Assembly (NCBI GenBank): GCA_958510875.1
Contig: OY294067.1
Coordinates: 147,920,243-147,984,242 of the forward strand
Direction: 5' to 3'
DNA: 64,000 nucleotides
Source: Endomychus coccineus
Taxonomy: Eukaryota > Arthropoda > Insecta > Coleoptera > Endomychidae
The position numbers were made by a program, and so were the translations under genes. The notes under the pieces are model-generated. The model saw nothing but the letters and a program-made list of their open reading frames with translations. It was not told the DNA's origin and did not search any database. Shown piece by piece: positions 56,530-64,000 of this stretch (its first letter is position 1; every line of letters starts with the position of its first letter).

Positions 56530-56815
56530 CAGGGTTAATATGATATAATATAACTACTGCACGATTTCATCGATTTCCTACCTAGGCAAAATTTTCGAAA
56601 TGATTGAAACATGCATTATCAACTTCCTCAATAAATTTGAAATTCTGGCAGATAATTTATTTGGGTTCAAATAAATCCCTATTTTTCAGGGAAAATATGT
56701 AATAAGATGACGCGATCACTCATCTCACGTCAAAAATCAGTGACCCTTATGATTAAAAATCCAGCACCTTGTGTTTCCATCGACCTCGTGAAAGTCGAAA
56801 GTCGAAGTGTCGAAA
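56530..56815 (+). pseudogene. Non-LTR RT fragment, decayed
   Basis: Shifting frames, the + strand gives SISYLGKIFEMIETCIINFL, NKFEILADNLFGFK and later APCVSIDLVK, which follow the RT order (S-K-I-F-E-K...N-I-L-S-x-x-Q-F-G-F-R...C-x-x-x-D-L-x-K). Stops interrupt it, and only about 90 codons are visible. Confidence 0.65.
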
Positions 56816-57439
56816 ATACCGAATACTCCGATTAATTCATCGATAACATCTTGAAGTGAGATGTACGTATCAATTATGTAACAATAAAACTTTGCTCCAT
56901 TTTATATAAGTTCAAATAGTTATTTAATATTTTTACCTCAAAGAACCTACGGATTTCATATTATGTACTTGTACAAAGTCAATTAAATTTTTCTATTACA
57001 GCATAAACATAAAAATGATCTAATCAAAATAGCACATGAATATGACAATCGATGAAGAACAAACTCCTCATACGTTCCAAAAACTGAGGAGAACATCCTA
57101 CAAATGAAATGAGGCAAATGAAATTTTTAAAAATGTTTAAAAATTAATTTCAAAAATGCATACTCACACTATGCCTCGATTAATGTTGATACAAAAACTA
57201 TGTTCTACCTGTAAGCAAATATTAGAAATAGAACATTAAACGATTATTACTTATATGAATATGTTAGTATGTAATGAGAATAATTATATTGTTAACATAT
57301 TGAAAAAATTTCTGAACTGTTTAAAAAAAAATTGTTGTATGGCAACTGAAACAGAATAACTGAAAAGCCGCATTTATGGGTCTCTTTTTGTAGTTCACCT
57401 GATTATTCATCCCTATTTTGCGCTTATATATTTTCAGAT

Positions 57440-57965
57440 TTGGATTGGATGAATGAACGGAAGTTCAGAACGATTTGAATATGTACTAGCAGAGTCAATT
57501 CTTCAATAGTTAAGTTTGCATTTCCAACCACTCTCTTCAAACGATGTTTACCCGATTCTACACATCCTTCCCACAAACCGCTGGAATGTGGTGATTGCAC
57601 AGGTTTAAAATGTCTCTTAACACTCTCTTTAGAATATGAATTACAACGTTCATCTTAATTATTGTACACATAGCTCATCAATTCTTCTAAATTAAGATAA
57701 GCCCCTATAGAATTTAACCAATTCTCTAAGTAAGTGTGACTAGGTTTGCCCCGACGAGCAACGAAACTAAATGTAAGTAAAACAGCTTCACTAGATAGGT
57801 CAGAGGAAAGTTTCTTAAGTGTAACGCACTTGGATAAGGTATACAAACTAACTAACATAGAATTTTGACAGTCCTGCATCTCGGCTCTTTTTTGCCCTCA
57901 CTGTAAGAGAACCCAAGTAATCAACCCCATACGATATCGAAAATATTCCCAGAAATCGAATAACT
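57440..57965 (-). pseudogene. BEL/Pao integrase fragment
   Basis: On -, the frame starting at about 57879 reads LSSDLSSEAVLLTFSFVARR, GKPSHTYLENWLNSIGAYLNLEEL: Pao integrases have D-L-S-S-E-A-F-L...R-R-G-K-P-x-x-x-x-S-D-N-G-T-N-F-x-G-A, so the catalytic Asp region is eroded to LENW. Further along (57540-57600) SPHSSGLWEGCVESGKHRLK is the P-H-x-G-G-L-W-E motif with the catalytic Glu, then LTIEELTLLVHIQ. An upstream fragment, GVDYLGSL (about 57920), is the first-Asp motif. RT and gag are not seen. Confidence 0.85.
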
Positions 57966-58448
57966 TTAGGGAATGTCATTATAAATGGGTGAGTATTATT
58001 CTAATGCTTATACATTAGAATAATGTACAATTAATATTAGAACACACAATGAAATAAAGTTTCTTGCCAAAACTGATCACATTATATCATCCAACGAGGA
58101 AATCATCGAAACCTTGGCAGAAAACTTTGAAATGCATTCAAGTGTCATAAATCACAGAGAATCTTCCAAAGCAATAAAAACGAGTGCTGAAAAGATACAG
58201 ATAGACTAGTAGGCATGTCCTTACTTGGGGCGGCCAGACAGAGAGCCTTATCAGATGTAGGCAACCAGTAGCGCATGCGCGGTAGTGTATTATCAGCTGG
58301 GTAGATGGTGTGACCTCTAGGGTGTGGTCGTCTCTGACCTTGGTGGTAGAGCGATCTGCTTGTATATACAAGATCGTTCAAGGTAGACAGCAAGCAATAT
58401 GTGAGGTTAGGGAGAACTTCAATGTAAAGCAGCATCAGAATATTTTTC

Positions 58449-58520
58449 TACACACGGGAATCGAACCCGAGAAATGAAATCCAAAGCCAATTCCTTAACC
58501 GCTCAGCTATGGAGGAATTG
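58449..58520 (-). tRNA. tRNA-like sequence, probably pseudogene or SINE head
   Basis: On - it reads cctccatagctgagcggtta (A box with a D-arm), a poorly pairing anticodon region aattggctttggatttc, and ctcgggttcgattcccgt (B box/T arm with a good stem). The acceptor strands pair only partly and the anticodon is ambiguous. A and B boxes are good, so Pol III transcription is possible. I do not claim a functional tRNA. Confidence 0.45.
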
Positions 58521-58529
58521 AGAACAAGC

Positions 58530-60740
58530 GATTTTAATGTTGTAGATATAACCGCAGGGTATCCGGTCTGAGTGATAAGTGCGAGTATATTGCAGTCTAT
58601 ATGATGCAGGTAATTGTTTTACATGACGTTAGTCATGCAGGTATGTCACGAAGCGAAGTATGGAATGTGAGACTTCATAGCGCTAGCCCATAGGGGTTTT
58701 GAAATAGTGTTGTTTGTACATGTCGTCAGTCACGTGATTTTTGAAAGAGACCGGGCATTCATCGGAGGTATCATGGGAGGGCTGCTGTTCCTTGAATGCA
58801 TAGATGGAATGTTATATATAGTATAGAAATGATATCTTCTGCATCTCTCTCAAACGCGATGTTTATAAGGAAATTACTTTCAAAAACGTTTATTCAAGCT
58901 GTCTGTACCTTACTTGATTGCTATATTACAAAATGCAATTTCAATCATCTTAAACATATATGGAAATTATTTTTAGTATACAAAATGGAGTTGGGAGACT
59001 TCAATGGGGTATGGAATGTGAGGTTATACAGATTGTTTATGTATGACGTTATTCATGTGAATTTGAATGAAGCTGGCGCGATCTCCAACGAGACAGGTGT
59101 GTATGTGAGGTTATACAGAGTGTGCAGGTTTAATGATGTCTATCACGCAGGTCTTCAGCGAGGTATCTACCTTGCAGGAGCCTTCAATGAAATGTGAGGT
59201 TGTTTGTACATGCCGTTAGTCGCAGGGTTTTGTCTGAGTTATAATGATATCGTACGCGGCGCATTGTCTGCCCCCACAAGTCTTCAATAAGGGCCATAAC
59301 ATCTAACATGTGATAGTTTACAAAAATGCTGCTTCTCATAATAGCGATATTATGAAGCGTTTGCAGAAATAACTATTAAATCATCTAAGGACTTTTTGCT
59401 TGATTAGTACTAGCGAGTACAATATTCGTTATAATATTATAAGTATGTATCATTAGCTTACTTGTGCGATAAGGTTGTGTTAAATCATGTCCAACAGCAA
59501 TGTATTCAACTTGGAATTATCGTAATGATGCGCGATCCTTCAATGTTAAAGTAGTTTCATAAGTTATCCGAAAGTAATATGAATATATTAAATGTTTTTC
59601 CAAAATTAGTTCCGAAGTAAACATAATTCGCTATAATATTCATTCATGTATGTTACATAAATTATCCTATATAATTCAAATAAGGTTGAACAATATTCAC
59701 TATCATATTTTGCGGTAGAGCTACAGCTCGATCGAGAGAGATAAGAAAGATACGCCGATCACCTTCAAACGCGATGAGAATACTTTATTTTAAATCACAC
59801 ATACAGTATGTATATATCCGAATCATATTGATTGTAAATCGCATAATATGATCCAAAATCTAGCTGCTGCTGGGTGTAGCCCTATACAGAATCTAGACGA
59901 AGCGGTGTTACGCATCACGATGATTATTCGAACTGTCTGTACAGCTCGATTGCTATATAACAAAATACATTTTTTTTTTTTAATCATCTTAAACATATAG
60001 ATGTGCTAATATAATTTTTTCAGTATACAAAAATATACTAATAAAACATTTTTCATCGACACACATTTCTTCATAGGATAGTTGGCTTTTTATAAAATTC
60101 AATCAATTTCAATGGGAAACATATATGCGAGGGAGTTTTATAGAGATCGAACTCATTTCCCCAACCTCCCAAGAGGTAGAACTATGATGAGGAATAGATG
60201 TGGATAATAACCATATGAATATCTTCATAAGCGCTAATCTATACGACATTCAAACACGTGCGTCATAAAAGTCTGAATATTGAGTAGAGCTATAGTATCT
60301 TCTTCATAAGCGATCATTATCATCATTCAGACACTTGTTTAGCACGTGATTCAACAGCCTGGCATCATCGTTCACGAACTATGATGGGCTGATGAGGAAT
60401 AAAATACCAATAATAATTATATAAATATATCCATTAGCAATCTGTACTATTTTCCTTCACGAGCACGACTTTTACAAACTCCATACGTTCGCGTAAAAGA
60501 TTATAATGATAAACACATTTTTGTTCACGGGTTTACATAATCATATGAATATCTTCATAAGCGCTAATCTATATGACATTCAAACACATGCTTCATAAAA
60601 GTCTGAACATTGAGTAGAGCTATAGTATCTTCTTCATAAGCGATCATTATCAACATTCAGACACTTGTTTAGCACGTGATTCAACAAGCTGACATCATCG
60701 TTCACGAACTATGATGGTTCGATGAGGACTCAAACATTGA
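58530..60740. repeat. Repeat-rich left flank of Polinton-like copy 2
   Basis: Several nested repeats. 60205-60400 recurs at 60535-60730 in the same orientation (starting atcatatgaatatcttcata, ending gttcacgaactatgatgg) at over 90 percent identity by eye. 58845-58990 recurs loosely at 59925-60035 (tgtctgtac, ttgctatat, aatcatcttaaacatata). Short units gaatgtgaggttatacag or gttgtttgtacatg-cgt-agtca repeat between 58610 and 59220. The string gttcacgaac-(a/c)tgatg followed by aataaaatac-aataataat also occurs at 15555-15630 beside copy 1, linking the two flanks. The open frame 58796-59197 is a by-product of these repeats. Confidence 0.7.
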
Positions 60741-61160
60741 ACAGATGAATCTTTGAGGTTAAATATCTGCTGTAGAAATTACCCCACCTTTATTACCTTT
60801 TATTTGACAATATCGATATTTCCCATGTAACGAATTATTGCCCAAAGCTATTTTGTATGCAACATTGTTATCATTTGCGAACCTTCGAGAAATTTGGCTG
60901 GGGCTAAATGAATATGTTTGACTATTATTACCTGTAGATTTATTTGAGATTCTTCAAGTTTGAGATTGATAACCCACATGAAGAAAGAAGCTTCAACGAA
61001 TTGATATCAATGAATATTCGCTATTCTGAATGTGACAACTTTATCGGCTTCAACACTCGAGATAAGAGAGAATATTTACCGCAAACTGTCTTATAACCAC
61101 TACTACTACATATTATAATAATTGAAAAGAAAACATAATAATCTGAATCACTTTTGAGGA
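60741..61160. other. No recognisable gene
   Basis: AT-rich non-coding sequence downstream of the capsid-like gene of copy 2. Confidence 0.4.
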
Positions 61161-61219
61161 ACATTATATGCAAACAGGTAATAAAACAAAAGTATATTTA
61201 TATTTATTAATTAGATAGT

Positions 61220-61345
61220 AACACAAATTTTTTTTGTTTCTAACACTGAAGCGATATTTATAATTTAGATTACAATCCTGATGGGTTGATCCAAGGGACT
61301 GTACTTTACCAAAGGCTCGTTCATTATTGTGATGTCTTGTGGGAA
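61220..61345 (-). pseudogene. Possible pPolB EndoVII-like motif fragment
   Basis: The - strand reads HFPTRHHNNERAFG and STHQDCNLNYKYRF. The second part parallels SAHQGCNLNYEHKF of the polymerase remnant in copy 1 (about 26510-26560), and the underlying DNA (tacaatcctgatgggttga versus tgcaaccctgatgggctga) is alike. It may be a stray scrap of polymerase beside the capsid gene. The segment is short. Confidence 0.4.
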
Positions 61346-61440
61346 AGTGAGATAAATAAAATACCAAAAATAATAATAATAACATTTATTTAGAAAAATA
61401 CATTTAGAATTAAAATAATAACATTATGATTCATGGTTCT

Positions 61441-62643
61441 TCACACTAAACTCCGAACTGATCCTGTAATTGGAGAATACTCCATTATACGATCGTTAAT
61501 GATGATGCAATAAGCCCTGGTGTTTTTGGGGAAATTCAGGAAACTTTCCATCTCTAGTTTGACGTCAACTGTTGATGACTTTATAGCATCGTTTTGTTTT
61601 GAACAGTCAATCACAAAAATTGCTCTATTCTTGAATGCTATATAATCTAACATGGGTTCGCTTATTATTTTATTTGAAAATGATTTCTGGAAATCATAGT
61701 ACATCTGGTATGCTTCCACGTATTGCTGGTCGGTGAAATTCAATTTCATTGCTTCGTATGGATAACACTCTGAATTCAAGTATAATTTTACATTTAGCAA
61801 GTTTATATTATCGAAATATGCACTGTGCTTAACAGGATTATTTTTTCGATCAGTTTGGAAAGCTAAAATCACATATCTGGGACGTTCCAAATTCATTGAA
61901 GTTTTAACAGCCCAAATGTCACGAGTGCTCTCCTTCATCAACGGATTTTCATGCAGATCCCAGCTGCGAAATGGAATCAAAATAGGCTTCTCAGCACTCA
62001 AATTCTCCAACATTTGAAATTTAACCTGATCACTTGGAAACACATGTCGCACTTTTAATGCTATCGTCTTCACATTTATTTTAGCCCTCTTCGTACCTGT
62101 GCTATTGGTATAGCAATCGTTATCGGTTCGAGACCTTATCAAGCGCAGCTTATGTTTTCCACTCAAGACTTTGTTATAGTCAATGAATAGGCCTAGTAGG
62201 AAATTCAACGGTATCCATAAATTGATTTTATTATTGTAGACTGAACTCAATGCATCCTTAAATGACCATCCAGAAATAGCTAGAGGTATAGATTCATGTT
62301 TGGCATATGTTAGATAAGCTCTGATGGTGCTGACAATACCAGGATCACGTACTTTGTCTATCTCTTTTCCATTCAATTCATAACTAATATATTCGAAGAG
62401 AAACGCTCCGAAATTATTCGTTAGTTTACATTCACCATCACCACTTGCTTCTGGCTGGAATTCTGCCTCGATGAATAAAGCAGACGATGCCAAATCTACC
62501 AACACATCTTGTTGATTGATTAATATCTCAATTTCATCGCTGTTGCCAAAAGATGTTGTGTGTGGATAGTAGGTATGAGTTTCTTCCCGGATGATGTCTT
62601 CAATGAAGTTTGGCTCGTTGAATATTTGAAGTTTTTCCGACAT
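61441..62643 (-). CDS. Double-jelly-roll capsid-like protein, intact
   Basis: An uninterrupted frame of 400 codons from MSEKLQIF (62643); a Met three codons earlier (62652) is also possible. It carries SFGNSDEIEILINQQDVLVD near the N-terminus, YISYELNGKEIDKVRDPGIV, NLWIPLNFLLGLFIDYNKVL, NPLMKESTRDIWAVKTSMNL, PRYVILAFQTDR, KLYLNSECYPYEAMKLNFTD, then RAIFVIDCSKQND and VDVKLEMESFLNFPKNTRAY. It belongs to a family I recall from many insect and cnidarian genomes, annotated as a double-jelly-roll-like domain and resembling major capsid proteins of Polinton-type viruses. No signal peptide or TM segment. The related N-terminus in copy 1 is decayed, yet this copy is whole, so it inserted recently or is preserved. 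Confidence 0.75.
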   Translation of the reverse strand: MSEKLQIFNEPNFIEDIIREETHTYYPHTTSFGNSDEIEILINQQDVLVDLASSALFIEAEFQPEASGDGECKLTNNFGAFLFEYISYELNGKEIDKVRDPGIVSTIRAYLTYAKHESIPLAISGWSFKDALSSVYNNKINLWIPLNFLLGLFIDYNKVLSGKHKLRLIRSRTDNDCYTNSTGTKRAKINVKTIALKVRHVFPSDQVKFQMLENLSAEKPILIPFRSWDLHENPLMKESTRDIWAVKTSMNLERPRYVILAFQTDRKNNPVKHSAYFDNINLLNVKLYLNSECYPYEAMKLNFTDQQYVEAYQMYYDFQKSFSNKIISEPMLDYIAFKNRAIFVIDCSKQNDAIKSSTVDVKLEMESFLNFPKNTRAYCIIINDRIMEYSPITGSVRSLV

Positions 62644-62815
62644 TGTAACCAAGGGACTTCAAAAAATTTATATTTTCCAATGATAGTGATGCAGAAGCAA
62701 CCTTCTCCTTCTTCAATGACAGTGATGCAGAAGCAACCTTCTCCCTCGAGCTCGTTGTAGATAATGACTGATGACCACTATGGAGATGTCTTTTATTGCT
62801 AAAATCCAAACCCAT
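62600..62815 (-). CDS. Small overlapping frame upstream of the capsid-like gene
   Basis: A 71-codon frame starting MGLDFSNKRHLHSGH, containing two copies of EKVASASLSL (12-residue period) and then ENINFLKSLGYNV, after which it overlaps the capsid-like start in another frame. A short leader-type frame ending N-x-x-F-L-K-S-L-G-F/Y is something I associate with this capsid family, where it precedes or fuses to the capsid gene. Function unknown; it may be a short structural or leader peptide. Confidence 0.45.
   Translation of the reverse strand: MGLDFSNKRHLHSGHQSLSTTSSREKVASASLSLKKEKVASASLSLENINFLKSLGYNVGKTSNIQRAKLH
62676..62747. repeat. 36-bp in-frame duplication
   Basis: The unit tgatagtgatgcagaagcaa plus ccttctccttcttcaa is repeated at a 36-bp step (62681 and 62717). 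It preserves the frame of the small - strand ORF and doubles its EKVASASLSL segment. Confidence 0.85.
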
Positions 62816-62895
62816 GTTCTCAAGTGATGGCTACTGCAACCTTCTCAGTTGAATTCCTTTCATATAATGAGTGGTGGTGAGTATTGGATTATTAT

Positions 62896-63663
62896 TTATT
62901 GTTGTGAGCCATAATCCCTAGCGATCTTTTTCAATTCCAATCGTATAATAATTTCTTCTCCACGAAAATTTACCGGTTTCCAATTCTGATCTAGAATATT
63001 CAGTGTGATGTTATCGAAGGACGTTTTGCTGATGACCGGTAGATAAATAAGATTCTTCGGCTCTATATCAATGGAAAACCCAGGTGGTACAAGAGGTGAG
63101 AACTCATATATCGTATGAGCTATCTTATTGTTATAATATGCTCCCGCGGTTAAGTTACACTCTACGCGTATAGTTTGAACTTTGATTATGTTTATAGGTC
63201 GATCAGATACGTGTAGTTCACGAGATGTCAATTTCTTTTTGCTGAATCCCAACAGTTCGCTTATACTATCTTTAGGAATAAAATTCACTTTAAAATCACT
63301 CTTCAGCTATGTGTGTAGAGTGTTGTTGTTAGATTTTATTGATAATTTCCGGTCACGCTCTTCTTGCTTCACTCCTATCCCACAAACTGTACTTTGTATG
63401 AAATCTTCGATGTCTGTCAACTCGTAGGACCCCGTAGGTATAGTAACTACTTTTTCCTCACCCTTCACATCTTCATAATAAAATTTATTAAAACCTTCTT
63501 CAATGTTCGGAATGCTATTGTACGTATGCAAGCCAACAAGTGCGATAGAATAATATGAATGAGGATTTAGTTCTATAGGTGGGTGGAAATCTACAGATAA
63601 ACGAGAGCTCTTACCCGTGATAGTGAACGTCTGAGACATGATTGATGAAAACTTCATCAACAA
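62896..63663 (-). pseudogene. Penton-like capsid protein, one frameshift
   Basis: The 5' piece (63663 to 63307) has FTITGKSSRLSVDF, PPIELNPHSYYSIALVGLHT, SIPNIEEGFNKFYY and IPTGSYELTDIEDFIQ. The 3' piece (63288 to 62896) has INIIKVQTIRVECNLTAGAY, PLVPPGFSIDIEPKN, TLNILDQNWKPVNFRGEEI and ends RLELKKIARD. A frame break lies near 63290-63310 (the first piece runs to TLHT then stops); otherwise the coding is continuous, about 250 residues. The initiator may be MSQTFTITG (63639). It sits directly upstream of the capsid-like gene, as in copy 1. A vertex (penton) role is inferred from context and beta-rich composition. Confidence 0.65.
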
Positions 63664-63675
63664 TCTATTTATATA

Positions 63676-63894
63676 CTAATAAATGTTAGTCGACCAATTC
63701 CAAATATAACTGGCTACAATTATAAGTGTTATATTGCATGAAATATCGTGTAGACGGCAAGCTTTATCGAATGAATTGATACCCTGAATCTCCTCAACCG
63801 TTCTTCTAAATTTGCCCCTGGTATTGATTTGAAGTTCAAACGGGAGCTTGTTTATAAGCGTATTGAGAACAACTTCTCCCACGCACGCTTCCAT
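63676..63894 (-). CDS. PLA2-like domain protein (parvovirus VP1 type), calcium loop lost
   Basis: A 72-codon frame from Met 63894. KLPFELQI is followed by GINSFDKACRLHDISC. This is the order of the viral phospholipase A2-like domain found in parvoviral VP1 and in some Polinton-like proteins: L-P-F-E, a G-P-G calcium loop, then G-x-N-x-x-D-x-A-C-x-x-H-D. The catalytic His-Asp pair is present, but the calcium-binding GPG loop is replaced by NTRGKFRR. The C-terminal part expected beyond about residue 60 is absent or frameshifted. It heads the structural gene cluster of copy 2, which may continue beyond the window. Confidence 0.55.
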   Translation of the reverse strand: MEACVGEVVLNTLINKLPFELQINTRGKFRRTVEEIQGINSFDKACRLHDISCNITLIIVASYIWNWSTNIY

Positions 63895-64000
63895 ACAGAC
63901 TGATGAGAATTCAAGATTGCACCGTTATTTAACGAGGGGTGGGAGGAAGACCAAAGATCTCAAAATAATTTTTTTTATTAATTATCTCAATACAAAAGAC

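Noticed and set aside
58040..58195. Possible jockey endonuclease-RT linker (EEIIETLAENFEMHSS)
   Set aside because: The resemblance is confined to about 15 residues and no RT or endonuclease motif flanks it.
58796..59197. 133-codon + strand open frame
   Set aside because: Its second half is built from repeated gtgaggttatacag units shared with flanking non-coding DNA.

Overview
The window looks like AT-rich, intron-poor insect chromosomal DNA: a transposon graveyard holding one clean host-type gene. The insect assignment rests on an intact yellow/major-royal-jelly-protein (MRJP) family gene (50449-51660) and on the mixture of elements present (Penelope-like, piggyBac, hAT, gypsy, BEL/Pao, non-LTR, Polinton-like). 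I cannot place it to order or species. No bacterial-type operons, rRNA or CRISPR arrays are present.

Left third (1-13.6 kb): the end of a Penelope-like element (PLE), a decayed gag/protease of an LTR retroelement, an 8-bp-TSD MITE, a near complete but broken Ty3/gypsy body (gag, protease, RT, RNase H, integrase), an inverted-repeat element of unknown type, and a PLE with RT, GIY-YIG endonuclease and a decayed hammerhead-ribozyme-like motif.

13.9-26.8 kb: remains of a Polinton/Maverick-like endogenous DNA virus. Recognisable pieces are a double-jelly-roll (DJR) capsid-like N-terminus, a penton-like partner, an adenain-like cysteine protease, an A32/FtsK-type packaging ATPase, a DUF8207-like protein, an integrase C-terminus with chromo-like end, and a protein-primed DNA polymerase B (pPolB) with an EndoVII-like zinc motif. 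The ATPase, DUF8207-like gene and integrase read on +; protease, capsid genes and polymerase read on -. Between ATPase and DUF8207-like gene lies a ~69/138-bp repeat array. A jockey-like retrotransposon and a Tc1/mariner-type fold-back MITE have since inserted. A second copy enters from the right edge (61.4-63.9 kb, - strand): its DJR capsid-like gene is uninterrupted (about 400 codons), next to a frameshifted penton-like gene and a parvovirus-type phospholipase A2-like (PLA2) gene lacking its calcium loop.

26.8-37.7 kb: a + strand non-LTR RT into which a near full-length - strand non-LTR element (ORF1 plus broken endonuclease/RT) has inserted, an empty stretch, a piggyBac element with both ends visible, and a second copy of the 5.3-kb MITE with a perfect 8-bp TSD.

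40-48.2 kb: two head-to-head PLE copies broken by two hAT elements, each with TIRs and perfect 8-bp TSDs; one hAT carries a fold-back of two PLE termini, each with a hammerhead-like motif. tRNA-derived sequences lie 3' of both PLE copies. 48.2-61 kb holds the yellow gene, a ~115-bp repeat array, a fold-back repeat, RT and BEL/Pao integrase scraps, and repeats that resemble those flanking the first Polinton-like copy.
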